The notes beneath the pieces were generated by a model, which saw only the letters and a list, made by a program, of their open reading frames with translations, did no database searches and was not told where the DNA came from. Below, in pieces: positions 27,320-36,739 of a stretch of 64,000 nt of DNA. A program made the translations under genes and the position numbers. Position 1 is the stretch's first letter; every line of letters starts with the position of its first letter. Source of the DNA: Phytophthora colocasiae (taxonomy: Eukaryota > Oomycota > Peronosporomycetes > Peronosporales > Peronosporaceae); NCBI GenBank assembly GCA_018806915.1, contig JAGKQI010000061.1, forward strand, positions 434,001 to 498,000, read 5' to 3'.

Positions 27320-27592
27320 ATGGAAGTCAACTCTTTGTATCCGGCTGCAATGGCCAAAAGTTTCATGCTCCCGGTCTGTAAATACAAGGACAAAATCCTT
27401 CAGGACGTCATGGATGAAAACCCCCGCTACGTCATATGGCTCTTCAAGCAGAACTGGGTGAAGAACGAGTTCAAGGCTGCAATCGTGGAGAGCATTGATG
27501 ATATGAAGTTGAACTTCGGACGCTACGAAGGTTCAACAATGAAAAATATTAAGGAGAAAGATCATGAGTATTATGAATGGCTGTTGAGATAG
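27320..27592 (+). pseudogene. Relic of a viral-type family B DNA polymerase joined to ExoX-like C-terminal repeats
   Basis: 90 codons from ATG 27320. It opens with EVNSLYPAAM, which resembles motif A of protein-primed/viral family B polymerases (D-x-N-S-L-Y-P), but with Glu in place of the catalytic Asp; MLPV follows, as in MPVG. It then passes directly to two copies of a pattern K/RY-K/E-x3-L/M-x-V/I-x(3-5)-P/E-x-Y-x-x-W-L, like the small C-terminal domain seen in ExoX-type proteins. The region normally between these is missing, so this is an internally deleted remnant or a chimera. Assignment is by motif only. Confidence 0.5.
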
Positions 27593-27644
27593 ACACGATG
27601 ATAATTGTTTATATCAATCGCATCCAATCGAAATCGATTTGGAA

Positions 27645-27893
27645 TTACTCAGCGACGTAATCATAAATGTACCCGTCGACGTGGATCATAATTGTGTCTT
27701 GGTTCACACGTACAGAAGTCGAAAGATTCGAGTCCCAAGAAAATAATAGCTGACGGCGACGGTTAGTGTTGATTCGGAGAGTGAAGTTGAAGTTGCCGAC
27801 GCGACGGATAGTGCCTGGGTACGCATCGTGAATTTCAAAGCCGGAACAGTCGTAGGCGAAACTCTTTCCATTGCCAATGATGATGATCTTCAT
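27645..27893 (-). CDS. Small unknown protein in the virus-like island (82 aa)
   Basis: 82 aa with ATG at 27893 and TAA at 27645. Predicted beta-rich by alternation (IIIIGNG at the start; FNFTLRIN, RQLLFSWD, IMIHVDGYIYDYV later). No family recognised. It converges with the polymerase relic, leaving 52 bp between stops. AT-leaning codon use, compact spacing and an intact frame fit a small gene of a large DNA virus, but a host origin cannot be excluded. Confidence 0.5.
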   Translation of the reverse strand: MKIIIIGNGKSFAYDCSGFEIHDAYPGTIRRVGNFNFTLRINTNRRRQLLFSWDSNLSTSVRVNQDTIMIHVDGYIYDYVAE

Positions 27894-28016
27894 TGGTAAT
27901 GATTGATTGCCGATGGTTTGCCGATTTGATTGCCGATTCCGATTAAAAAGTACGATGGGTTGGTTTTTTTTTAGTAGTTTAAAAATAGAGCGGATTCAGA
28001 GGTCGGCAGCCATTGT

Positions 28017-28142
28017 GGCGTGAAAGGTGTATAGAGAAGTAACACGAATCGGCCCGTCGGTTCTAAGGGGAACGACGGACTCTCTCCATCGCCTACAGCG
28101 AACGGGCTGAACGGGGTTTCTTCTCTATACACCTTTCACGCC
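28017..28142. repeat. 23-bp perfect inverted repeat with an 80-nt structured loop
   Basis: Arms 28017-28039 and 28120-28142 are exact reverse complements (core GGTGTATAGAGAAG / CTTCTCTATACACC). The loop holds a further stem CCGTCG/CGACGG and a near-match CGGCCCGT/ACGGGCTG, so a branched RNA or cruciform could form. It lies between two minus-strand genes. It may be a structured RNA or a small inverted-repeat element. Confidence 0.8.
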
Positions 28143-28165
28143 GTAAAGGGTGACGCACCCTTTAC
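28143..28165. terminator. 10-bp hairpin after the 28195-28521 gene
   Basis: GTAAAGGGTG-ACG-CACCCTTTAC, perfect 10-bp stem and 3-nt loop, starting 29 nt beyond the stop codon of the minus-strand gene. Hairpins of this kind mark transcript ends in some giant viruses, which would fit the island; the assignment is inference. Confidence 0.6.
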
Positions 28166-28194
28166 AGCGCTTCGATGCGTCTTCGCAATCGGCT

Positions 28195-28521
28195 TTACAT
28201 TCGATGCGCTATTATGTTTCTCTCAACTCGCATCCTGTTATATTCTCTGTAAGGATTGGCACTACCAAACAACCGAGCCAAAGCGTGTGCTGTTTTCTTC
28301 TGAGTTAACTTCAAATGAGCATCCACTACGTATGGATTCGAGCTGCCGATAACATTAACAACACGTTGGCGTATTCTCTCAAACAATCTCAACTTCTCCA
28401 TGTCTTTCTTCAACTGAGCCATCTCTCTCTCAACTGCTTGAGCTTTGTGAATGTGACAGTATTCGTTTCGTGTACGTACTCCACAGGGTTTCCCATGCCG
28501 GTTCATTGATTGGCACGACAT
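28195..28521 (-). CDS. Small protein with N-terminal C-C-C-H zinc-finger-like motif (108 aa)
   Basis: 108 aa, ATG at 28521. The start has C3-x9-C13-x8-C22-x2-H25-like spacing (CQSMNRHGKPC, then YCHIH), a short zinc-ribbon-like pattern often seen at the start of small proteins of large DNA viruses. Residues 30-60 are a charged helix (EREMAQLKKDMEKLRLFER). The rest is basic, with two similar segments, GSSNPYVVDAHLKL and GSANPYREYNRMRV, an internal duplication. Divergent from the gene at 28557, with only 35 bp of very AT-rich DNA between starts as a shared promoter. Function unknown. Confidence 0.6.
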   Translation of the reverse strand: MSCQSMNRHGKPCGVRTRNEYCHIHKAQAVEREMAQLKKDMEKLRLFERIRQRVVNVIGSSNPYVVDAHLKLTQKKTAHALARLFGSANPYREYNRMRVERNIIAHRM

Positions 28522-28556
28522 TTATATATTATATTTAATTTCGATTATATAATATA

Positions 28557-29245
28557 ATGAGGTCCAATAACTTGCATACCGCTTACCGACAACGTCTCTA
28601 TGCCATCGCAAAGTCTCTAGGAACTCCATGGCGCTCAACTCTTCAGTTGATGGAAAATTCTGTGGTCAAATATAAACGATCTGCAGTTGCGACCAACCGT
28701 ATTCAAACTTTTGTCCGAGCAAACATCGTTCATTACAGAATGACTAGAAGCGCTGATCATGTGCTTCGTGAGCTCAACTTAGGGCACGAAATCACGACTA
28801 GTTTCCCCGTTCTTGACGATATTCTAACGCAAGTCAAGGTGCCTGCTGATCGCTACTTATGGTTAACGTTCTACGATGGCAAACATGACGTCAAATCTGT
28901 AAAATACACCCACACGATGAAGAGTCATAATCTTTTTGTTCATTCAGATTACACCTTTGGTTCAGATCCAGATCCTGAAATACATCTCATGTACACGACA
29001 AGAGTTCATGCCGAGTGGATCAATGAACCATCTTACCATAAACAAAAGCAGAGTGAATTTTTTAGATACCATACTGTTATCCCGGAGGAGCAGAGAAATA
29101 TGGAGGATGTTAGTGTCAACTACGGCCTTAAAGATTTTCAGGTTTTTGATAAGCAAACCAAAGAGATGGAAAATATTCAAAACATTCCTTGTTTTCAGTT
29201 CGCGTTAGAGCAGGCTGGTCTTGATCACGACGTAGCCTCTTCTGT
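28557..29245 (+). pseudogene. Truncated virus-like gene, possibly the N-terminal part of a family B DNA polymerase
   Basis: About 230 codons from ATG 28557, then cut by the LTR of element C between about 29243 and 29250; the ORF runs on into LTR to 29324. Residues 1-60 are basic. The middle is beta-rich (YLWLTFYDGKHDVKSV, LFVHSDYTF). The end has CFQFALEQAGL, a pattern found before the exonuclease/polymerase core in some viral-type PolB proteins. A PolB remnant lies 1 kb upstream on the same strand, but in the wrong order to be its own C-terminus. The polymerase assignment is tentative; a virus-like origin is more secure. Confidence 0.45.
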
Positions 29246-29650
29246 GATTTGTGATAACTCGACTACAGCTGCAGCGGGGCTGCGTAGGTGTGCACGGCAC
29301 AGAGGAAGTTTAGTTGACTCGTAGAGTCCTGCTTGCAAGGCACTAGCCTTCGGTTCTATACAAGAACCAAGTAGCCCACTAAATACGGGACTCACAGAGT
29401 CAGTGTCCCTATAATAAAGGAATAACACTAACTATGTAAAATGCAAACTGATTTTTATTGACTTTATTGCCCTAATCCTAAATGTAACGGATTTAGTATC
29501 TAACATACTAAATCCTAATCAAAATGCAACGTGAGGCTCTGAGGCCATCTACGTATCTACTTGTGTGTGCCACACCATTATGTACCCACATAAATGTATC
29601 CAAGTGTGTCACACACCAACGAGAAACATTCGTGTAACATCCCCGTTACA
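29243..29650 (-). repeat. 3' LTR of element C
   Basis: The right end is CCCCGTTACA at 29650 (TGTAACGG when read along the element), like the A LTR, with the polypurine complement CTCTCCCCCACC just beyond. The left end is uncertain: TG at 29243 or 29250. No second LTR is in the window. Confidence 0.7.
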
Positions 29651-30543
29651 CTCTCCCCCACCAAGATTCCGGATACCGTATCCGGAAAGTGTAAACACAC
29701 GACGCAATTATCGGCCGATGGCCACGGCACCTTGCCTTGCGCGGACGGCGCTGTCTCTCGCGCGTGTTACACGCCTCCGTACGCGATGCCACTTGGCACA
29801 CACTTGGGCCCAATGCTTACCAAGCATAGGAGCCTACTGGCTCGAGTCAAGGGACTCTACGGGCGTGGGGAGAAGGCCACAAGTGGCGTATCGACGATAT
29901 CACTGGATCAATGATCCATAGGGCAAGCCTTCCAGGCTACCAACGGTTCCACGAACCACACAGCAGTGGGGCCCACTCGCTTCACTGCTGCACTGTGTGC
30001 AGGGCTTGATGCCCAAGTTGTCCTTGAAGCAGGCGCAAGCACCACTATGTGTCACAGACACTGAGTCTTGTGAATACACGTGCTCAGCACAGTCGTAGAC
30101 ACGACAACGAGCACCAGACAGCTAAGCTGTCGCTCAGGAGGAGCTTACCTACTTCCTACTGCTATGCAGCATGCGGGGCCCAATGCATTGGCATCCCTGG
30201 CATCCACAGTGCCTCATGACATAGTCATACCCATTGAACGCTTCTAGCGTCAGGTGATCGGATAGAATCCGTTTCCATCACCACTTGTCGCTTAGACAGA
30301 ACGTCATTAAGACGGTTGTTCATCACGAACCATCTTCGCTTCATGATCGCGAAGCTCCGGGCCATAGGCCAGTGTTGTTAAAGGGTCATAGACCCTTGAA
30401 ACACGCGCGCAAGGCGCATGTAGCAATACTGCACTTGCAGTTTGAGCATTCGATGCCACATCGACGGCACCGACGTGCTCGCTGCAAGTATTGCAGCTAC
30501 GGGTCAGAGCCTGAGCTCAGCAACGACCCTGTGGACTCCCACC
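29651..30543. other. 3' internal region of element C, no intact gene seen
   Basis: 893 bp between the LTR and the integrase stop. In element A this position holds the antisense ORF. Here only short open stretches occur on the plus strand (for example from about 29717) and none resembles the A, B or D antisense proteins. Short inverted repeats are frequent, for example TTCCGGATAC-C-GTATCCGGAA near 29664-29684. Probably a decayed counterpart. Confidence 0.5.
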
Positions 30544-32079
30544 TTAGTGGGAGGTGCTTGGCACCCGGCGACTCCGTCGCACCCCCATCGGGTGGTCTGA
30601 CACCGGGTGTGCCCGATCATACGCGTCAACGACGTCGGGGCAATCCTGCCGTAGTGGCACCTCAAACTCCCACGAGTTCTGTGAGTGAGGGTAACCTCGC
30701 CACTTCACCAGATACTGGTTGTGACCTTGGCGACGACGCCGCGCCATCAGGCGATCCACATGATAGTGAAGCTCACCTTGCTCATCGAGCAGAGCAGGAG
30801 GAGGACGAGCGGTCGATGGGTTCTCGCGCTGCGAGTGTAGACGCACTGCATTGCTTGCAGACCCGCGTCGGCTCGATGAAGGAGCACGACCACAACGTTG
30901 GTCGTCCGACCCATCGCTTAGCGACTGATCTCGAGGAGACCTAGAGTCTCGGGCGGTCTGAGGCGCCTCTGGTGCTGCATCAGCGGGTCTATGACCTCGA
31001 ACATCACGTTGCTCCGGATCGACAAGACCTGTTGGTTCGGATGCAACCACCTGTGGCTCTGCCACCTGCTGCCACGCAGCCTTCGTCCGACTCGGCGCCA
31101 GCGCCTCAGAGCTCACAAGAGCAGGGTCCCGATATGGCTTAAGCAAGCCCACGTAGAACACAGGATGTGTTCGCATACGCTTTGGCAAGTCAAGCGTATA
31201 TGCCAGGCCCTTCTTGGCCACGACCGTGAACGGTCCGATGAAGCGCGGCCGCAACTTCGTCTTGAAGACGGCTGACACTGCGTGTGTAGGCAGGTTCTTA
31301 GCGTTTAATAAAACGTGATCACCGACCTTGAACTCCCACATGTTGCTTCTGCCTTTGGCATCAGCTTGTTCCTTTTGAACATCTTGGCTTTCAGCCATTG
31401 CGTCACGCACACGGCGTAAGACTCTAAGCCTCATCGAGAGGAAGTCGTCGACTTGCTTACGAACAGCAAGGGGGCTGACATCAGCTAGCTCGGAGTCGAG
31501 CGACGGCACAGCCTCTCCCCCACTAAGCCCGAGGCCACCGCGTGGCGGAGTGAAGCCTGTCGAGGCATGCACCGCATTGTTCATTGAGAACTCAACGAGA
31601 GGGAGCATAGCGCTCCAACGCTTCGGCGTTTCAGCGCATACGCTGCGGAGGATGTCCTCCAGGACGCGATTCACGCGTTCAGTCTGACCGTCGGTCTGCG
31701 GATGATCCGCCGTGGACATGTCCAGTCGAGTGCAAAGCACTTTGAAGACGGACGTCCAGAAGTGACCCGTGGAACGGGGGTCTCGATCCGAGACAATGGT
31801 CTCTGGCAGCCCATGCTGGCGGAAGACCCGATCGATAAAGATCGTCGCTGTACCAGCGCCATCGACGGTGTCCGGCACAGCCGCTAGATGAGCCATCTTG
31901 CTCAGACGGTCAACAAAGACCACCACGCCCGTGTTGCCTGCCGTATCCTTCGGCAGGCCAAACACAAAGTCCATACTTATGGACTGCCAACACCCAGAGG
32001 GTACAGGCAAGCTCGCCAAAGGCGCAGCCGTATGCGGCGAGGGTTTAACCCGCTGACACGTCTCGCACGTGCGCACATA
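30544..32079 (-). pseudogene. Element C integrase C-terminal part with chromodomain
   Basis: Reads from the zinc-finger cysteines (TYVRTCETCQ) through the DDE core (MDFVFG; VSDRDPRST; DGQTERVNRVLED) and a GPY/F-like region (LRPRFIGPFTVV) to a chromodomain (HYHVDRLMARR, then YLVKWRGYPHSQNSW). The frame is open but starts at 32079, where element B1 interrupts it; the codons above that come from the B LTR. The missing N-terminal half is at 46106-47769, in the opposite orientation, and the two join in frame across a 4-bp duplication. Confidence 0.9.
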
Positions 32080-33445
32080 TGTGGTGGAGCGGATCTGGCC
32101 AAAATCTGGTTGAGGCCGATCGCGATCGCCACTTGCGCCCAGACACCGACTAACGGAGGGGGTCCCCCGATGATCCGTGATCTTGCTGCGTGTAGTGTTC
32201 ACCTTGTGTACCCGTCGGTAGGCGGGTTACGCTCTTCCAGGTGACTTCTGAAGATGTCTTGGGACGAGAAGAAAGTCTTGGGTGACGCAGGGGTTTGAGG
32301 CGGCGTGGAAGTTCTTCACTCCACCTCGGGGTACTTGATCCCGGTCGTAGGCGAGTTCTCGATCCTTGATCCGGGCACCTGGTTCTTGATCCAGGTCTTC
32401 CAATGGTCCTATGTTCGGGATTCAGTCCCTTCCTTTCGTTGCTTGCCGCTTCCTTTAGCGGGAGTCTTGAGGGGGCGAGATTCGACGGGATCGTCAGGCT
32501 AAACAACCAATTCCTTCCGATCTGATGTATGCACTTAAAGGATAGTTCACTAGATAGGGCAAAGCTGGCCAATATATTATCCAGACTTAACCGCTATACT
32601 AGGTCACGTATCCTTACCTCCTTGACGCTTGTAGGGCCAATGTAGTTCCCGGTTCCAGGCGCAGCGAAGACACTTGAGTGGTTCAGGGCAAATTCGATTC
32701 TGTTTATGGTTATCCCTATGCCTACTAATCCCATCCTGATTTACTATCCTACGATCACATGACACTGGCTACATAGCTGATCCCTAGCTTGGTTCCCCTA
32801 ACCCTGATCGTGAGCCGATTCCGCACTTAACCGAAGCTTGATCTCGAACTTAACCGAAGCTTGATCTCGCACTTAACCGAAGCTTGATCTCGTACTTAAC
32901 CGAAGCTTGATCTCGTACTTAACCGGGACTTGATCTCGCACTTAATCGGGACTTGATCGCCGCCTGATCCCGCTTGATAATCCTTCAGAGAGTCCAGATC
33001 AGTCTATCAGAAGGGTCTGCGTCGCGCCTGGGGCTAAGCTTGATCCAGAGCTGATCTCGTACTTAAACGGGAGAAGATCACTGCGTGATCCTGCGTGATC
33101 CCGCTTCGTCGCCCCCCGGGGAAGTAGGATCATACTGTTAGAGGCTCCGGGGCGCCGGGGTAAGCCGATCGTGCTCACTTGGGACCCCGTAATCGTTGAT
33201 CGCGCGAGAACCTCCTTGATTCCCCCATTCTTCCTCCGGCAGGATTCGGATCACCCACGAACACCGCTCCACTTGCTCCTCCGCCGGTGTCTCTGTTGCC
33301 TGTTCCCCGGCGGGACCCATCGTACCTTCGTCTGATTCGACCCAGATCTGGGGATCACAGCTCCCCCCTGTCGCTCGTTCCGACTCTATTCGGGTTCGTG
33401 GCTGATATTGTCTCTCCGGGAAAAATTCTCGTCCGCTTCACCACA
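32080..33445 (-). repeat. 3' LTR of B1
   Basis: 1366 bp, starting TGTGGTGG and ending CACCACA on the plus strand. Contains a short version of the 23-bp tandem array (about 32826-32975; core ACTTAACCGAAGCTTGATCT). Other LTR copies have nine units, explaining their extra ~92 bp. Confidence 0.93.
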
Positions 33446-33548
33446 TTCGCCCTCAGCACATAAGCTGAGCTGCCGCAGCTCACTTCGGGTTTATTTCCAC
33501 ATTCACCACCTGGAAAACAAGTCGTTCAAGTACCACCACTCCCTTACG

Positions 33549-36386
33549 ATGTCCGATCCGCCTCCCTCGCCCCCTTTGACGCCGAGAACGCCCTCGAGCG
33601 AGCACTCGATCCGATCCGCTCGATCCACCGCCTCCCGCTTCTCAACCCCCGGGGTGAACCCTGAGCTGGTCACCTTGCAAGCGAGACTGGCCCATAGCCA
33701 ACGGATGCGCGAAACCTTGAGTCGCGATCGGGACCACCTGGACGACACCGTTCGCCGGTTGCGATCCGACATGGAGGATATGGAGCGCTTCCGGGACGAC
33801 CAGGCGGAGGAGATCTTGCGGCTGAACGCCGAAATCGCTCGCCTGCGGTCGGGAACCGGAGATGTTATCGACGGGGACGCGATCGCCGCCTTGCAGGATC
33901 AGCGGGCTCAGCACGACGCCGAACGGCGGGAGTCTGAGCAGCGAATGGCCCGGATCCAGGCGCGGCTAGACTCTGCGCTCGAGGATCTCGACTTCCGGCT
34001 GGCCGAACTTCGCGTAGCAGGGGAGACGGAGATTGAACTCCGGGATGAGCTTCAGGATCGCGAACGGGAGCTCGCCGCCGTGCGTCATGACTTGACCCTC
34101 ACTCAGCGTAGCCTTGATCGCTGGCAGAGGAACGATTCCTCCCAAGGTCCACAAGCGGCCATGGCCATGCCCGCTGATCAGACTCGCCCTACGGCAGAGG
34201 AGGCTCGGTTGAGGTTGGAGTTGACGCGGACCCAAGCGGAGTTGCTCGCCGCTCGAGCCGAAGTCGCGTACCTGGAACGCGAGGCCGAGGATCACCAGGC
34301 TGAACTGGCTCGGGCACACCTCGCCTTGGAGGACGTATCCGCGCCGGATTCTCGCGCCCCGCCTTTGGATGCAACAGCTGATGCCGCCGCCGTGTCCAGC
34401 CTGGAGCAAGATCTGGCAGACGCCTTGGGAAATCTGGAAATAATCCAGCACGACCGGGACCAGCTCTCCGTCCAGCATCGTGCCGCGATCGTCGAGCGGG
34501 ATCAGGCCGTCGCAGATCTGGATCAGGCCCGCCTCGACCGGGATCAGGCAATGCAAGATCTGAATCGAGTCACGGTGGATCGTGATCGAATCCAGGTCGA
34601 CCTGGACGACGCCACCCAAGATCGTTTATCGGTCCTCGCAGACCTTGACGTGGCCCGTTCCGCCCGGGATGCGGCGACACAGGAACTCGACCAACTCCAG
34701 CGACAGAACGCGTCGGCCCTCGCTGACCTCGACCAACTCCAGCGACAGAACGCAGAGCTTCGACAGGCTCATCAAGAGCTGGACGCTGATTATGCCGAAG
34801 CCGAACAACAGCTGCATCACGCCGAGGATTCCTCTGCTCGGTTGTCCTCGTGGATAGCGGATCGCCGGGCGGCTCGTGCCACCAAAAGATCTCGAAGCGC
34901 CTCCGCTTCCCCGGCCGTTCCTCCTTCCTCACGCAAGCGTCCAGCTCGGAGCTCCTCAGCACCCCGTGATCTAAAAACTGCGGCTACCGAAGCTCCCGGA
35001 TCAACCCAGCCTGTCACACCAACGGTGGTCCCGACCCCGGCAGGATCAACGGCGAGCCCGCTGGATCTGTTGGCGGACCAAGCTTCTGGGCAGGCCGGAG
35101 GGGAGGAAACCGACACTCCAGCCCCTGATCCGACCCCGGCATCGACGGATCAGCCCGGATCGCTCCCCGACGATGGTGATTCGCAGGACGAGGAAGAGGA
35201 AGACTCCGACTACGACCCCCAGCACCCATTTTCATCGCCGTCAGAAGAGGACGGGAGTCCAGAACCCAGCAATGGAACTAGTTCTGAGGCCGAATCGGAA
35301 CGTTCCAACGAGGCGGAGGACTCCGAGGACGACGATATTCTACACATGGGCCGCCAACGATCTATCTCGACGCACCGGCGCGAGTCCGGTCAGGTTCCGA
35401 GAGGCAGACCTTCTGGTGCTCATGGATCGGGGTCTCCGGACGGCTCAAGCCCATCTCCGGATGGATCAGGCCCGCCGTCTCCGGGATCACCTCCGGGTTC
35501 CCCGTCGCCGCCGTCACCTCCTCCCGGCGGTTCCCCGCCTCTCGGGCTCCGACCACCCCTGTTCCCGGTCGCCTCTTTCATTCCAGGGTACGATCGGCAG
35601 CGTACCTTCGCGGCCGCTGACATCGTACCGTGGGATCCGCAGGTGATCGGGCAGTATTCGATCGTGGGTCTGATTGCCAGTTCTCTGGGCAAACGGTTGT
35701 TGATCCCTTCGGGTTGGCTGTTCCCTTCTCAGATACAGGCCGGGCCTGCGCCGACTCCCGGCACCGAATACCTCAACGGGTTGATCACGGGCGTGAACGT
35801 GCTTGATCTGCTGGCTCTGGAGCCGTGGAACGACTTCGCGAACCCGGGTCCCCTTACGTTCGACCTTGATTTGCACGAGAGGGAGGGAACACCGCTCGCG
35901 GCCGTGGCTGCCACCTATCGCGTCCTGGAGGAACGGCACCGTCAGGCATTTTGGGAGGCCACCCATAACTTCGAGATCACCTCTGCCATGCAAGATGCGG
36001 ATCTCAAACTGCAGCGGTATTACGTTGCTCGCAAGGCCAGGCGGAGTCGGGCTGGGTCTGCTTGGCGCCAGTTCCTCGCCTCCTTCCCCGCCATAATGCG
36101 CGACCAGTGGTTCGATCTCAACATCCTGTTGGATCCGTTCTCCCTTCACCTCCCTATTCCGGGAGTGGATGTGGTTCGTTGGTATCCCGGCGTGGTCTCT
36201 CGGCGTGCCAACCGGGCGGATCCCAACGCGAACGTCCCAGAGCCGGCGAACCTGATCGAGGCTCTGGAGGAGTGTGACGAGGCGGATCCGTGGCGTAACC
36301 AGTATCGGCAGGACCCGGTCAACCATCCCGCTACCAGGATCCCCCGCCTTATCGGCAAGTTCAATCCTCCTCCCGCTTCTCCGTAA
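33549..36386 (+). CDS. Antisense accessory ORF of element B (945 aa, unknown function)
   Basis: Intact. ATG at 33549 is preferred over the open frame from 33408, which lies partly in the LTR. An initiator-like GCTCACTTC (33478-33486) is 63 bp upstream. Residues about 37-437 are a very long coiled coil with repeated D-L-D/R-D-Q heptads; about 439-470 a basic NLS-like patch (ATKRSRSAS, SSRKRPARSS); about 545-600 an acidic tract; about 627-670 Pro/Gly/Ser-rich; 670-945 a folded-looking, Trp- and Pro-containing domain. It converges on pol with a 353-bp gap. No enzyme motif. Layout parallels the D and A antisense proteins, suggesting a dimeric nuclear factor; that is inference. Confidence 0.8.
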   Translation: MSDPPPSPPLTPRTPSSEHSIRSARSTASRFSTPGVNPELVTLQARLAHSQRMRETLSRDRDHLDDTVRRLRSDMEDMERFRDDQAEEILRLNAEIARLRSGTGDVIDGDAIAALQDQRAQHDAERRESEQRMARIQARLDSALEDLDFRLAELRVAGETEIELRDELQDRERELAAVRHDLTLTQRSLDRWQRNDSSQGPQAAMAMPADQTRPTAEEARLRLELTRTQAELLAARAEVAYLEREAEDHQAELARAHLALEDVSAPDSRAPPLDATADAAAVSSLEQDLADALGNLEIIQHDRDQLSVQHRAAIVERDQAVADLDQARLDRDQAMQDLNRVTVDRDRIQVDLDDATQDRLSVLADLDVARSARDAATQELDQLQRQNASALADLDQLQRQNAELRQAHQELDADYAEAEQQLHHAEDSSARLSSWIADRRAARATKRSRSASASPAVPPSSRKRPARSSSAPRDLKTAATEAPGSTQPVTPTVVPTPAGSTASPLDLLADQASGQAGGEETDTPAPDPTPASTDQPGSLPDDGDSQDEEEEDSDYDPQHPFSSPSEEDGSPEPSNGTSSEAESERSNEAEDSEDDDILHMGRQRSISTHRRESGQVPRGRPSGAHGSGSPDGSSPSPDGSGPPSPGSPPGSPSPPSPPPGGSPPLGLRPPLFPVASFIPGYDRQRTFAAADIVPWDPQVIGQYSIVGLIASSLGKRLLIPSGWLFPSQIQAGPAPTPGTEYLNGLITGVNVLDLLALEPWNDFANPGPLTFDLDLHEREGTPLAAVAATYRVLEERHRQAFWEATHNFEITSAMQDADLKLQRYYVARKARRSRAGSAWRQFLASFPAIMRDQWFDLNILLDPFSLHLPIPGVDVVRWYPGVVSRRANRADPNANVPEPANLIEALEECDEADPWRNQYRQDPVNHPATRIPRLIGKFNPPPASP

Positions 36387-36739
36387 GTCGTGCTACTTCG
36401 ATCACCTGCAGCAAGGCTCGAGGCTTCTCCCCGAGCTCGGAATCGGAACCCCATCCAGGGCCGTTCTGCATTCTTCCATCTCCATTCGTAACTCCCATAA
36501 TCTCCACTCGTGATTTTCGTAATCTCCATTCCCACAGTCATTCCATCGTACTCCATCATTTTGAGAATGTGATCCCCTTTCATCTCCATCTCGACATCCC
36601 GGATCACCATCTTCCCACGTCAAATTCCCTACGCACATGCATATACACAAATATAAAACTCTCGCTCTGATCTGGATTCTCCTCCACATCAGCTTCCTCG
36701 ATCACGGCGAGGCAACCCTGTCACCTCGCCTGACTCTCC
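36387..36739. other. Convergent spacer between antisense ORF and pol of B1
   Basis: 353 bp with no gene. Plus-strand CAT/TCCAT-rich stretches (36470-36620) resemble a simple repeat built on CTCCAT/CATTC. Presumably holds both 3' ends. Confidence 0.5.

Noticed and set aside
29565..29921. Plus-strand ORFs across the C LTR and its internal edge
   Set aside because: They run through the LTR boundary and polypurine tract and show no protein-like features.
30285..30944. 219-aa plus-strand ORF opposite element C chromodomain, in the position of an antisense ORF
   Set aside because: More than half lies opposite the conserved chromodomain region; start is far from the LTR and composition lacks the NLS/coiled-coil layout of the A, B and D proteins. 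Could be a decayed relative but not supportable.
32080..32202. Extension of the element C integrase ORF upstream of 32079
   Set aside because: These codons come from the inserted B LTR (they recur at every B LTR end), not from C.
32826..32975. CRISPR-like regular repeats in the B LTR
   Set aside because: Units are head-to-tail without spacers and lie inside an LTR of a eukaryotic retroelement.
35514..36326. 270-aa minus-strand ORF inside the B antisense gene
   Set aside because: Shadow of the plus-strand ORF in GC-rich sequence; no start context or domain.
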